Assembly: GCF_008831285.2 (NCBI RefSeq)
Contig: NC_045151.1
Coordinates: forward strand, 7,641,682-7,705,681
Direction: 5' to 3'
From: Nymphaea colorata
Taxonomy: Eukaryota > Streptophyta > Magnoliopsida > Nymphaeales > Nymphaeaceae
DNA: 64,000 nt
A model generated the notes under the pieces. The model was given only the letters and a program-made list of their open reading frames with translations, had not been told where the DNA came from and did not search any database. Made by a program: the position numbers and the translations under genes. This document shows positions 26,331 to 39,847 of this stretch, piece after piece (position 1 is the first letter of the stretch; each line of letters starts with the position of its first letter).

Positions 26331-28300
26331 CAGCAATTTCATGGAGTTATTAAGTTTGAATTGTTGAAGGAACTATTATTAATTCCAAGCAAGCTGAGGT
26401 ATCAAAAACTTCTCTGAAAATCATTTTCCATGGGATTCAATATTTTAACTTCTCAAGGATAGCCGCATATAACTGCTAGACTAGAGAAATACAGAAGACC
26501 ACCGTTCCTTCGCATAATTATTTATTTTGGAAGTGTAAGCAAATGATCTTATTTAGTTCACCTTCATTTCTTTCTAGAAACTATAAAACACTTACTGATG
26601 ATTCTGACATATCCAGGCATGATAATAATTGAAAGGCATCTTCAAAGTGAAAGAAACTTTGTGATGTATAGGTAAGATAGCTTCTTGGTTCTAGGAAAGA
26701 CGTGCTGTGCTGCTAGTGGGGGGATGGGTTGACTTTTCTTTAAAACGTACCTTGCTCAAAGTTGATTGATGGGAAAATGCGCATTCCTTGTTCTTTCTCT
26801 TCTCTATCCTTTCATATCTGAAAGCCTGAAAATGATATTTGTAACAGTTGCAAGTATTCTGAATAGTTGTTGGATGATTACAAGTTAAAAGTATTTTGCT
26901 GAAAGCATTATAGACGATTGTTAAAAATACCATGAAAGATTTCTACACTATGGACAGTCACTCATGCTCCTTTGTAAGCTGGCTTTGGTCTATAATTTGA
27001 CACACGGGCAGTAATTTGCCAGGCTTGGTTCAGCCAGAGATAATATTGGGTAGAAGCGGGCCATGTTCTTGGGGCCCGTTGGAGGCCGGATTTGAGAGTT
27101 TGATTTATCTTCGTTGTTAAATTGCTAATACAAATACTATATTAATACGACACATTTAATATGGATTTATTTTTCCTTTAACCTCTTATGTTCTTAAGGG
27201 AACATTGTAAGTTTGGTTTACCAAAATTAAAATAATATGTTAATATGGATCATGCCTTTTGATGTATATTGCATTACTCTAACTTGCAATACACATTATA
27301 GGTTTTATAGTTTTCAAACGGGCTCCCAAACAAGCGGACCTGACCCAGACCAGCCCGACCCAAAACTAAAACCGAACTAGAACATGCGAGTATTGGACAC
27401 ACTCCGAATCTGATTTTTACACATATATCTGAATCAATATTTCCAATTTTCAAAATGTAAGAGCATTGAACACAAGATATTTATTTTAAAAGTAAATCCG
27501 ATCCGAATTTGAGCTGATACCATTTTTAAAATCTAAACCGACCCGATTGCTTAATTGTGGTATTAAGTTTCTTTTTTTCCACATCCGACTTTTTTGGAGC
27601 CGTTCAATCGAATATAAGATCCAAACTAATTCAATGTATGCTACAACCAACGGCATTTCTAAGTCCAGAGAAGACCTGAACCGTTTGCATCTTTTAGTGA
27701 GGCAAGATACTTGAAACGGTGATCTAGGTTAAGGCAACGCTCCTCGCATGTTCCTAGTCAACTCTAGGAGAGAGAGTCCATTCCAAACGAATGAAGCTGA
27801 GAGAAATAAATTTAGAAAAATAAATGAAAACACCCAAATGTCAAGTCCCCACCTCTCTATTTGACGTTATGTAAACATACACAAACCGGGTCAGGGCCAA
27901 GTCCAGGTCGTTCAATCTATGTAAGTAAATGCTTATTTTTTAAGAAAATAAGGTACGCAAATATTCCAACAAAGTGAAGAAATTTCAGTCCAAATGCAAA
28001 CCAGCTAAAATGCTAATCACAAAGTTCACCGATTCATGTAAGTTTAGATTCAGGTACAACGAGATGGTCCGGTTCAGATTCTCCAAATCCGATCCCGGAT
28101 CGAAACACGCGGGCCCGAACAAGCTGGATCCAGACAATGCTTGGAGTGGACCCGAGTTCCGGGGCTTGATTCAAGGATGCACCAGAGAATCACACGGATG
28201 ATTTTTCCTGGCGTTCATACTACCCAAACCGGTTGCTTTTACAGTCAATCACAAAAACTGAAAAGGAAACTTAATTCAAAATTAATTAGAAAAAAAAGAG
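26331..28300. other. Non-genic; GGGCCCG-rich patches suggest small dispersed elements
   Basis: Patches at about 27045-27090, 27320-27600 and 28060-28160 are rich in CCCGACC/GGGCCCG text within AT-rich DNA. Similar patches occur near 30400-30500, 41400-41460 and 43545-43840. They probably belong to short DNA transposons or their ends, but I found no target-site duplications for these copies. Confidence 0.35.
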
Positions 28301-28315
28301 AAAGCTCACAAGAAA

Positions 28316-28564
28316 ATGGCGGGAGCCGGGAGGTCGTCTGCTCATATGCTAAATCCGTCTCACCAGAGTCTGTTGCAACTTGCAGAGAAAGAGGAACCGA
28401 GGAAGGAACCGAGGAAGGAGGACGAAGAGAGAGAGGATGGAGGGATTAGCGATCAGAGGAGCCATAGATGTCGTGGTCTCCTTGTTGGTAGCTGCCTGGG
28501 CGTTCAAGCATAGGTCCCTGAGCAATCGGGCGCATTCATGGGGTCCACATAGCGGCGAGTTACA
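28316..28564 (+). CDS. Candidate first exon, unknown protein
   Basis: Two overlapping plus-strand starts are possible. One at 28316 (AAAATGGCGG context) gives an acidic, Glu/Arg-rich short frame. One at 28437 gives a short protein starting MEGLAIRGAIDVVVSLLVAA, a plausible membrane segment, with a possible GT donor after 28564 (TTACAG|GTCAGG). GC content rises here and falls again after about 28850. I recognise no family and could not find a matching second exon, so this could be a gene start, a relic or chance. Confidence 0.25.
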
Positions 28565-29878
28565 GGTCAGGGAGCGTCTTCTGCTTCTTCTGGTTGTATT
28601 CCTCCTTTGTTCTTAGATGCACTTTTTGGGGTCTCGTTTTTGTCGATAATTGAAGTATCCCTACTTTTGGTTTCTTGTTTCATAAGATTTGGGGCGATTA
28701 TATTGGTGTTCTTCGTCACTTCTTCCAAGTTGACGAAGATTGGAGAGGACAAGACGCGCGGGGCTGATGACTCCTTCAAAGTGGGAGGGCAGCGTAATTG
28801 GTATATCTGTCGTCCCTTTTCGCTTTTTATTCTTTCTCGTTCTTGTTCTTGATCTGTTTTCCTCATCCTAGTGTGTGACTTGAGCAATTAATCGATATTA
28901 AGGCCTACTTTAAATAAGTGTGACTGAGAATGCGCTGGCGGGTCTTGCCAGGGAAAGTTAGCTCCAGATGAAGCTTATGTTACTTCACACATTCACACAT
29001 ACATAATGGTACAATTCTGCGTAAAGTCTAAACCTGGGGATAAGGTGAAGGAAGATTTCAGGAACGGTTTCTTAGTTCGCTCAGTGACCTCATGGTGATA
29101 TCCTTAGTGGGGTAAGAAAGACATCGGAGAAAGGCCCAGTACGGCTTCATTGTTTTACCTTTTATTATTATCTCCTAAATAGACAATTAGAAGTATCCTA
29201 TAACCATGGATGGAATGATTGTCCAGAAAAGGAATAGATGATGACCGTGAATCAGCCACAGTATTTATCCCGAGTATGGTGATGGATAGAGCCGAAAAAA
29301 GTGGCAAATGTAGTTGAGGTTCTACTAATTTTGGAACTAATGACAAGTGTTACCAGAGTAAGAAACTTGCGTTCAGTTTGTAGATATAAGCAAAGTGTTT
29401 GAACCTTCTGAACCAACAACTTTCTGATAGGATGCATTTGCACAAATAAAGCGGCGAACTGCACGATGAATTTGTTACGAAAAATCTTTTTTCATCAAAT
29501 CTCTGCAAGCCACTATACAATTAGGGTACATCCAAATTCCCAATTGACAAAATTGACAAATCCACGTCCATACTGATTTGGACTCATTTCCATTCTTTGT
29601 TAGTTGATATTGCCTTGCCACTTTTTCTGTAAATTCATGGGAATGCATTTCTCTCCTAGAGAAAAGAATCATGCTAATAGTCAGGGAGTACATCTAGCTC
29701 TACATATACATGTCAAACAATAAGCTGAAGAAAGGAGATTTTATCAGGATGACCTCCACAAGTTTGATCTCATTTATCTCATTTATGAAAAGTAACTGGA
29801 TGTGGATTAAAATTTTAAGATTATTCTAGTAGGTTTCTCTTTTTTTTTTTAAAAAAAAAAAAAAGAGTATGTTAAGGC
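28565..29878. other. No supported gene
   Basis: The sequence following the candidate exon has no recognised domain on either strand. The minus-strand frames at 29252-29693 are unremarkable. An oligo-T/oligo-A stretch lies at about 29841-29864. Confidence 0.4.
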
Positions 29879-30178
29879 CTATGCCACATGGTTGTTTCTA
29901 AATGGCTGCCACACCTGTGTCGCACTCATGTCAATGCTAGTGCTGGTGCTGGTGCTGGTGCGTCTCCGCATTCCGTTCAGTCAACCGAACCAGGTCAAAA
30001 CTGACTATTTTAAATGTGCAAATAACTAAATTATCTTTAATACAAAAAAATTATATATAAATATAAATAAGGCTACCAAACAGTTAAATAACTATATAAC
30101 AAATGATTTATATATATATGTGCACACACATATATATACGTCCTCATCGTACCCGTACCTTGTATTCAAGTGACATAG
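29879..30178. mobile_element. Non-autonomous hAT-like element, 300 bp
   Basis: The left end CTATGCCACATGG and right end CAAGTGACATAG form short inverted repeats (CTATGYCAC outward). They are flanked by GTTAAGGC (29871-29878) and GTTAGGGC (30179-30186), an 8-bp duplication with one mismatch. An 8-bp duplication and short ends fit the hAT superfamily. The inside holds a (GCTGGT)n-like run near 29940-29960 and an AT-rich centre. No coding capacity. Confidence 0.7.
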
Positions 30179-30186
30179 GTTAGGGC

Positions 30187-31580
30187 CCGAGGATTCAGTA
30201 TTAATCAGACTTCTGAATATTTGATCTGTCTCTTTGAAAGATGACAAGGGCCAATGATAAAGGGTTTCAGCTATCCTGTCTTTAGCACAGCAGATGTTCC
30301 TGCATTATCAGCTGGCCTGCATATGTAGTCATTGTGTAATTATAATTATAATAAAATATACATAATTTTTAAATAACATAATATTTTAAATAAGTTATCA
30401 GGTCAGCCTGGTTCGGTCTCATTATCTCATAACTTATAAAGCTGGTCTGACAGGATCGGGCCCCAGCCCGAGTCAGCTAAGTATGAGTATCTGAGCCCAG
30501 TGCTCACCTGGAAAAGGATACACGGCACCCACAAAAAATCTTCTTGCAAACCGTGCGATGTCGTAATCAACCATGAAGCCAAAACTTCTAAAAACACTCA
30601 TAGTCTACGTGCAACGGCGCATAGTGAGGGCTTGGGGTTCAAAAACCTATAAGAGTGCTGTTGGGAACCATTTTTTTGGCGTTTAGATTGTACTTGGTGA
30701 GAATGGTTCAACCTCACATATTAAATTCGTCTACCTTCTTCAACTTCAAAGCCTTAACCACAACTTGCTCAGTCTGGTGTCTATAAATTACAGGGACCCG
30801 TTTTTACATTGGGCTTAGTTCTTATCCTTTTCATTTGACGATACAAAATCATATGGGATTGAATTTTTTATTTTATTTTATTAGGAACCTGGTATTTGGC
30901 GTACCACTATCAGTTACGTCCGAGTATTAAACTCTTGATCTTTCTTGATCTGAAGGTCTTTAGCTCAATTTTCTAATCAGTTTGATCGAAAGACTTGCAT
31001 GATTTAGTTCACTGTTGCTATGATTGGTACTTTTCAAGAAATGAATATTTGTGAGTTTCTTTACCTGAAATTTACTTACACATAAAAACTTGTTTCTTGA
31101 GAAGCCACTTTTCAGTCGGGCAACTCAAAATTCCCTTCACATCAATTAAGGAACTTATTCTCTTTGCTCGCTATGACTCGACTTTTTTTATTTTATTTTA
31201 AAAATTATTTACTTACCTATACTGTTTGTGCACGCGACGCACTATAAATTTCAAAAAACTGCTAACTGAACCTTCCTTGCGTGTTGAATGCGAAATCCAT
31301 TTTCACCATTATCTTGCTTAAGCACTTGACTCGAACAGTTCTCTCCGGTACTTGAGCTTCAATCTGTCGTTATTTGTACCAGAAGTACTGAAATGTAAAA
31401 CCTCCAAAACTCTCTGGCGAGAAGATGAAAAAATATCCAGTGGCCTCCAACGACCGACTGGATAGGCTCCGCTCGAATCTGTCCTCTCCTTCGCACTCTC
31501 CACCTCTCTCATATGAAAAATCCGCGAATTCCCTCTTTGGTTTCTTTTGTTTATTTGAAGTACGGGAAGTTGAAGAAGGC
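30187..31580. other. Intergenic region upstream of GLYK
   Basis: This holds a GGGCCCC-rich patch at 30400-30500 and otherwise AT-rich DNA. The GLYK promoter and 5' UTR should be in the right-hand part, but I could not pick a TATA box with confidence. Minus-strand frames at 31318-31761 mirror the GLYK first-exon region and are not genes. Confidence 0.4.
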
Positions 31581-34500
31581 ATGGTGGGTTTGAGCGTCCT
31601 CTGCCACCACCACCATCTTCCTTGCCTCCCCTCCGAATGGAGCATCTCCACCTCGGCCACGACGTCCTCCCATTCTTGTTCCTTTCACTCACGCAACCAC
31701 TTGGCTTCTTCCTTTTTTTCTCTCCACCGCCATGATGGTGAGACGAATTCCTTTCCTGCACTCGTCCATATCGCCTGTTTCCGTTTGCATTATGTTGGTT
31801 TCTTGTCGTTCTCAGTTTCCAACCTTCATTTCACCAATCCCATTATGCGATCAAGTCAGTTATTTGTTCGTGGTTATTTCGGTGTCCGTAACTCTTGTTC
31901 GAGTTCGGCTGCTGTCATTTGAATTCTCTTTACTCTCCTTAGTTTCATTCGCTTAAAATAATTCCAAGTTGAAGTGTTTTATGACTGTCACAAAATTTTG
32001 TCTTTTTTATTTTATTTCTATGTATACAATTCGGTGATGACAGTAATCATTTTGTCATAGGCCTTTTTCCTCCCGAGATCCTGCTTGAATCATTTTATGC
32101 TGTTGATGAAGAAGAATGTATAATAGATGAACTTTTGGGAGGAGAGAAATTTCTTGGTTCGTTGAGGGTAATTAAATAAAATATGTGGTTAAAGACATTC
32201 CAACGGGAATGGCACCATTTAGGATCAAACTGAAGGGAATCAATATTCTCGATGGTCACCGCTTTCCGAATTCTTAGATAAGTGTGTGTTTGTTATTGTT
32301 TATTTCCTCACTTGTTTCCATGTACTTGGAATGGTCACAATGCATGGCGGTTTCTTTTGTCCGTGAATTGAGTATTATTTAAGTCTTGTGATTGTGCAAA
32401 AGGACAGTGTTGTTAACGCATTTGCAAACTTTATGTTCTTTATTATGTGGAATTTGAATTTTATACTCAGCTTCTGCATTGGAATTCGCAAAATGGGATC
32501 CATGTTGAAGGCTATTCTTTTTGTTTCTTTTTTTCATATTTGGTTTGTCTTTGGCGTATTCTCAGTGCAGAGGCCGTCTTGGTCTCAAGGACTGTCTTTA
32601 TATTGCAACAATTTTATCAGAAGCAATGGAAGGGAGCTTACAATTCCGCGCTCAACATTCTCAACGACACCAGCAATGGTTGCCGCTGTTCATGACCTTT
32701 TTGATTTCATTTGCTCCGGTCCATTGATGAGCAAGTTAGGCCTCACGCAAGAGATAGTGACTGAAACCATAGATAGATGGTTGGAGTATGGAAGTCACTT
32801 GTGTAGATTGTTTGGCATGAACGAGCTGGATCTGCCCATTTCCGATAAGATCAGAATATATCACTATTATATCCCAGTGTTTGTTTGGTGCCAAAAGGAG
32901 ATACTGTACCACAAATCTAAGTTCAAAGATGGTGAACAAGCTCCACCATTGGTGGTATGTTTTGATTGATATTCAGTTAGCTTTTGCTTGTTAAAGTTCT
33001 ACTGAAACTGAATTTCATGCTTGGGTTATTTTGAGAAAAAGCATGCCATATGATGGTGGTAGTCTTGATTGGTGTATGCCTATATTGAAATGGACATTCG
33101 TGAGAAGAAATGAGAAAGGAAGGTGTTATGCACATTTATTTGTTGATCTGCGTTTGCTTTAGCTTTTAGGAGCTTGTCCACCTAAAAGTTACAAGGTTTC
33201 AAATGCCATGGCATGTCACAAGCAAGAATTGCTCAATTAGTTAATCTACTATGTCATCAAATTCAATTGTTTGCCAGAAGTTATTTTTCATTTTCATAAA
33301 ATTCAACTACGCTCTACCTCAAAGGACTAACCTTATTTGAGAGGAATCAGGAAATGCAGTCACTTCTAAAAACTATGTGATTATACATTGATTGAAGAAG
33401 TATGAAAAAGCCAAAAAAATTAACTTTGTCAATCCTCACAAAGACGGCCTGCTTGAATGGAGAATGAGATTAGTTGATTTGGAAGCTTAATCAAGGATGG
33501 TTCATCTAGTTCACGCTCCAGGGCACATTTTCTATTTTAACAGAGTTGCTGTTCCATGTAGATCATGTTTTCAGACAGTTTAATTTCATTAATACTTCTT
33601 ATAAGAGAAATATAGTTGATTTTTGTTAATTGGATCAAGGGATATACTTTAAATAATAGCCCATTACTTATTTTTGTTATGTAGAAGATTTAATACTTTT
33701 TTAAAACAGAGCCATTTCAGGGATCCCTATTAATCCAATGCGGTCCAGATTTTCTTTACCGCAGGAACATGTAGAATATCTATGTACCTTTAGCATATTT
33801 CTCATTTATTTATTTTCATAAAGTTTATCTTCTATTCAATTTTTCTTACAAAGTAAGTCAGCAATGCCATCTGTCCATGTTTATACTTGTTATCTCTACT
33901 AGATACAATATGGCAAAGAACTTCTGTTTAGATAAATAATCATTAAAGAAAGAAGTTCAGTTGACATATTTTAACGATAGAAGGTTTAGTTGTGTAGTAG
34001 TGGATGTGATAGTACTGATATATAACTTGATAAGAATCTTTTTAGTTCTCCGTTACACAAAACTTCATAATTCATATACTAGATATTATTGTCTTATGTC
34101 GTTCCAAAAGTCACTGTTTCCTGCTTTTTCTGCCTGCACAATATTGCTTGTTTTGGCAGCCCTATTCAAGGTGTAACTTAAAACTTGCCATCATCCACAA
34201 ATTAATTTTTTCTTGCAACATAGGTAGGGTTTTTATAAACTAAACATTTTCCAATTGTCTTTGTAGAAGATCGTTCATGGCATTTGTGAACTTATTCTCT
34301 GTGTCATTAAACATGTTATTTATTTCTCGATTAACTTTGTAAAAATTTCTGCTTGTTACTAAAAATTCAGTTTTTCGATTCATATATGTTCATGATCAGC
34401 TTCAAACAACAATTTTAGGGGAATGAATTTTCTTATATTTAAAATATGTTCACTGGGCTTATCTGGATAATGTTAAGAAGAAACAAGGAGCATTGAAGTT

Positions 34501-37186
34501 GTAAAAACGGAAACGGAATATAGGAGAACATGGGCAGATTATTTTGTGTGTGTGTGTGTTGGGGGTGGGGGGGGGGGGGGGGGGGGGGGTGGGGGGGTGG
34601 AGATGGGGGAGATATAGAGAAGAATAAATGTATTTGGTATGCTGGTACGTCCATGGAGCCCTTTTTGGTGTTACCATTTGTACAGTCTTGATATGAAGTA
34701 GTTAAAAATATATTGAATGCATTTGTGTTAAGCAACACATGCAATTTATTTTGCTTTTCAGAAACACAAGCCTTTGCTGTATATAATGATAACTTATTTT
34801 TCTTGTAATTCCAGTTCTGCTGGTTTGAATGATAACATCATCTTTATGATTACCTGGAAAAAATCTAAAAGCATATATGCAGAAATATGCTGCTCCATGT
34901 CAAACTAGATATTTAGTTCATAAACTTCTTTTCTACAGATTGGAATCAGTGCTCCTCAAGGAAGTGGAAAAACAACTCTAGTCTATGCTCTCAACCATCT
35001 TTTCCAAGTCACTGGAAGGTAATACCTCTATTTTTTAGTACCCATCTTATTTAAAATTGGATTTGTATTTTGAAAAGCTACAGTTTGGTCTTACGTTTTA
35101 TTTTTTCTATATAGGAATTCAGCAACATTGTCGATTGATGACTTTTATTTGAAAGCTGAGGATCAAGTATGCAATGCATGTGAAATGTCCATGTCATTCA
35201 AATGATGAGCATTTTTCTTTCTTTTTTTTCCTTTTTTCTTTTTTGGTGAGAACATGTTCTAACATCACACATCAACTTCAGGCAAAACTTCGCAGTGAAA
35301 ATCCTGGGAACTCTCTTTTGGAGGTAGGGATAGGGTTTCTTTTGGAAGGTTGGAAAATAACCTTAGAGGAAAGATTATGATGAACTATGAATGCCTGCAC
35401 TTAATTTGACTACTTTATTTTGTGCATTCTCAGCTACGAGGAAATGCTGGAAGCCATGACTTGCCATTCTCTGTTGAGACATTAAATACTTTACGCAATT
35501 TAACTAGAGCAGGTAGTTCTTAGAACTTCATTTTCAACCTCATAGTTTTATATATTTCACAAATTAATAAAAGCGGGTAATGTTTTAATGTCTTTGCCTC
35601 TCTGATTCCAAATGATCGAAAGATGTCAAATCCTAGGTCTGCGAATGAAATGGCAAAATTGTAGGTGCAGGGGAAATAAATATCGAGAATGAAAGAGGCT
35701 ATGGGTTCTCAGAACCATGGTCTTTTGGACTGGATAGAGAGCTAGAGTTCTAATTTTAGGGTGGGTGTCTAGGCATTGGGGTTTTCCAAGATCCATCGCT
35801 TGATCGAACCTCTTTAACAGGCATGGACTCGATGCCAGATCAGAACAGGCAGTAAAGCACCCCACCAGCTATTAGGTTATAGTCTTCAGATCTGTAGGCA
35901 AGATACGTTGCTTGGGTCTTTTCAGGTAGTTCCAAATCCTGATAGTTCACCATGATGAAATTATGAAAAATGAAATGAACCACCTATTTTTTATCTGTTT
36001 GCATAAATTAAGAGAAATAAAAAGGAGTTAGACAAAGATGATACTTGTTTTAGTGTCAGATTATTTTTCTGTGGTCTTTATTCATCAATCTTTCCATATA
36101 CAGGCCAAAAAATGCAACTTCCACGTTATGACAAAGTAAGTGAGCTTCACTAAAAAAGAATTTTATAAGATGCTAGCGATTATTCGATCATTCTGAAGTC
36201 TAGTGTTCAAACTTTTTTTATATAGTCTGCATATGGTGGAAAAGGAGACAGATCTGATTTATCGACTTGGCCTGAAGTTGAAGGACCGTTGGCGGTATGA
36301 AATAGTATACTTATGTCTTTGGTTTATAGCAATGATTTTAATGTTTTGTGTCTTCCTAGTTTTGGAACTCCTGTTTGCAAGGAAGACATGTGAGCGAAGA
36401 GATTATGTCATAGTTCAACTCTATATATGTAAACATGATTGCTTATGAATGTTATGGGTTCTTCTCCTCTAGGTTGTCTTGTTTGAAGGCTGGATGCTTG
36501 GTTTTAAACCACAACCTCCTGATGATGTCAAAGCAGTTGATCCAAAGGTCATTGTTCAAATATTAATTAAATCACATTTTAAAGATGCTATTTAATAAAA
36601 ATACTAATCATCCCATTGTTATTGATTATGCTAAGTTTTTTATCATTTTTTTAATGTTGAGAACCTATTGAATGATGTTATGATGATGGTTGCTCTTATT
36701 TCTCCAGCTTGATGTGGTCAATAGCAATCTTGAAGCTTATTATGATGCATGGGATAAGTTTGTAGACTCGTGGATAGTTATCAAGATAAAGAATCCAGAA
36801 TGTGTTTATCAGTGGCGATTGGAGGTTTGGAACTCTAAAACTTGTACAACGTGGATGTGCATTCTTTCTTTTTCTCTCTACCATTTAGCTCACCATGCAC
36901 CATATTGCAGGCGGAGGTTGCCATGAGAGCAGCCGGGAAGCCTGGGATGTCTGACCAGGAGGTGCATTTCCTGATTTTTTTGAACTTGTATAATGGTCCT
37001 AGTTACTTGGGCTTTGATTCTGAAAACATCCTAATTGTGCAGGTTCTGGACTTCGTTTCACGTTATATGCCTGCTTATAAAGCGTATCTGCCAACCCTTT
37101 ATTCAGAGGGCCCACGCGGTGCAGACAAAAATCACCTCCTAGTTGTTGAAATCGATGAATATCGTAATCCTGTAGTTGCACAATGA
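31581..37186 (+). CDS. GLYK: D-glycerate 3-kinase, chloroplastic (12 exons)
   Basis: GLYK phosphorylates D-glycerate with ATP to 3-phosphoglycerate, the last step of photorespiration, in the chloroplast stroma. Exons by splice motifs and frame: 31581-31737 (tentative), 32566-32954, 34939-35018, 35115-35166, 35282-35323, 35434-35512, 36104-36135, 36226-36294, 36473-36547, 36708-36824, 36911-36961 and 37043-37186 (stop TGA). All junctions are GT..AG and all phases agree. The product would be about 428 residues, near the usual plant length. With this start, the P-loop APQGSGKTT is at 187-195, SIDDFYL at 215-221, GNAGSHD follows, and LFEGWMLGFKP is near 303-313. The first exon is Ser/His-rich like a transit peptide, but its start and donor (GATG|GTGAGA) are inference. 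No stop or frameshift was seen in exons 2-12, so it appears functional. Confidence 0.92.
34561..34610. repeat. G-homopolymer-rich tract in GLYK intron 2
   Basis: After a (GT)n stretch the plus strand has more than 40 Gs interrupted by only a few Ts. It lies in the intron between the exons ending 32954 and starting 34939. It could form G-quadruplexes, and its exact length in the assembly may be unreliable. Confidence 0.9.
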
Positions 37187-39080
37187 TTAAGATGCTTCCA
37201 CTACAGTTGGCTCAATCTACATGTTCTCCCAGACAAGTAACTAAGAAGATATGGGAGGAACTATGTGGGGCTGGTTCATGTACACAAAATTACAGAATAA
37301 GCATCTCTTGTTAATTCAATTTTGGGACCAATTATGAAACGTTCAGTAATAAGTCATTGACATGTGTTCATCTGTATAATCTCTTTCACTCTAATTCACA
37401 TGGTGTACATTCCAATACCATCATATCCTTAAGATCTTCTGGTAATTTTTGAACAATATCATATAGACCATCCTTTGGAAATCATCAGCGGCTTTGCTCT
37501 TGGAAATTCCATGTAAAAGGTATAAATCAAAAAGAAGAATCACCAACTGTATATTTTGGAGCTAATCTTTCTTTCATCTTGTAGGTTATTGTCCAATGCA
37601 AACCACAGTGGAAGAAGTAATTACAAGAAAAATTGGTGAGTATGCTACTATAAATAATGGTTAATTTAAAGAACTATGTCAACAATCTTTCTTCTTTTAT
37701 GCTATATTGAACTATAAGGGAAACAAATCTAAAGCATTCTTATGTGAAACTGACCTTTCCAGCTGCCTAATTAGTAATTAAATGATTTGTTGCTATTATA
37801 GGTTGGCACCTATGACCACTATGGATGAAGTAAATATAAGAGCTTGTGGCACCAGTCATCGGCATTCTTCTGAAAATGAAAAGAAGATAATCATTTGCTG
37901 AATGTATTTAGTATTCTTAAATATCTCTAGCTCATCTGGTTCTCTTTCTTTTTGTTCTCTTCGGCTGTAAGATTGACTGAAATGCATTATCGTATCTATT
38001 CTTTGATTCATTTGTTGTTGTTTATGCTTGGTATGTCAACATCCACAGGTATGTTACTTCGTGGTGGTCAAGAGATTTCCATTCTGATTAACTATTTGAA
38101 ATACTTGAGGTTCTTGAAACCTTTATTTTGGTGTCTCAGTTTGGAAGTGGTTACTTTTGGAGGAATCTAGCTCTGGTGGTATATCTGGTTAGGAGCCTCT
38201 TATTTCATTCATAGTTGGCTACTTTTAGATTAGGCTCTGAAGGGATGGCAATGACGAGCATTAAAAGGCAGCAAGCGTGAATCCTTGCAGAGGTCTACTA
38301 CCAAGACAAAAGTTTATTATCTTGTACTATAAAGGTTGGTACAGCCTAACAACAAGATTATCCTTGGTAAAACTTTGATCTGAACGTGACATGTGGTAAG
38401 GGTAACAATTGATATAGTGTTCCATGAGGAAAACACACCATAAAGGAAGAAATGAAAAGCTAAGGGAGCCATTCACTTGCTGTCAGGTGTACAACGACAC
38501 TCTCAAAGATCCTCACTTCCTTTGGAGGCTGCCCCATTTCCTTACTACGTAGTCCTTGCCTCTCAATCCTCCATACTAAAATCCTACGGACAAACTACCA
38601 CTTTGCCTTCCCCACCAAGATTATATCTACTGAATATTAAAACGATTGCCATTAGTTTGAAAACCCCAAGCGGAAATGCGATTTATGCTAGCTTATGACT
38701 ACGCCCAGTCGCCCACCCCAACGCATAAGCTCAGCCCCGTCTCACATCCTTTAACTTTAACCGCATGAAGCTATACGTGCCTACTTTAGTACTTATCCAC
38801 CTACACCTGACCTTGATCAACCTCATTAATTGATCTCCATTAGTTTATCCGAATATTTATAGTTAACTGCATGCATGCTTAATTTTTTCCTTCATGTATG
38901 GTTATATTGTTCCCTCCTCTTCTTAAGCAAAAAAAAAAAAAACAGGGGGAAAAAAGGACGCCGTGTGTCCATTAACATCTATTTTGTTAGGCAATCTTGT
39001 GTCTCGGAGAAAATCTTAGTTAAAGGTGTATTTTTGCTTGTTAAATGTGTCTTTCACAGATTGCTTATTCAATGCGTGGG
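37187..39080. other. GLYK 3' flank and intergenic DNA
   Basis: The GLYK 3' UTR should begin at 37187, and AATAAG/AATAAT-like words near 37296 and 37350 could serve as poly(A) signals. Beyond it I see no supported gene. Frames at 37952-38170 and 38477-38698 lack recognisable domains. Confidence 0.4.
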
Positions 39081-39122
39081 CTAGGATTTTTTGTCTTGGG
39101 GAACTGAACGGTCCAAGTACCA

Positions 39123-39200
39123 ATATATATACACACACACAACCCCAACACCAAATATATATATATATATATAGACACACACACACACACAAAAAAAACC
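39123..39200. repeat. (TA)n/(CA)n compound microsatellite with a duplicated motif
   Basis: ACACACAC and TATATATA runs alternate, and the word CCCCAACACCAAA appears twice (about 39144 and 39198). Confidence 0.9.
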
Positions 39201-39756
39201 CCAACACCAAACTATTTTGCCAATGGAGAAAACCAAAATCAAACCCACTAAAACAATTATTAATGTTTTTCTTGTAATCTAATCTTACGAATATGATCTT
39301 ACGAGTGCTTTTAAGTGAAACATGTATTAAGTTAGTCTTTTTTTTTAAATAATGTTCTCTTAATAATTAAAAAAAAAGAACGGTTATAACACCAAAATTG
39401 TGATGGTAGAAAAGTCAAATTCTTTACAAAAATAGCTTGAATTAAAATAAACATTTTAAATTATCTTTATGAACGCAATAGGATATTCACATTGTGTGTA
39501 AAATAAATTTCAACACGAATTTAAGTAGTATGGTTTTTGTCTCTTACCCAAATCTGGTATATGGCTGCAGACGTTGTTAGATGACTAAATATTTAAAAGT
39601 CATGGCTAAATGCACAACAAACCATCACTAAAAATATGATAAACCGTCAGCATATCATAAAATGCTGTTAGTGCTTCTGCCACAGCACCCACCCTGGCGT
39701 GCCTCCAGACATGTGAGTGGGCTGCCTGTTGAAAAGCATAATGCAGCCTTGATGCG

Positions 39757-39760
<4 letters not shown>

Positions 39761-39814
<54 letters not shown>
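39761..39814. repeat. (TA)27 microsatellite
   Basis: An uninterrupted TA run of 54 bases. The overlapping frame at 39662-39847 is Tyr-Ile repeats and not a gene. Confidence 0.95.
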
Positions 39815-39817
<3 letters not shown>

Positions 39818-39847
39818 CTTAGAGAGAGGCCTTCTAGATATTATTAG

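Noticed and set aside
31318-31761. 147-residue minus-strand frame
   Set aside because: It is opposite the GLYK first-exon region and looks like a shadow of a Ser/His-rich coding strand.
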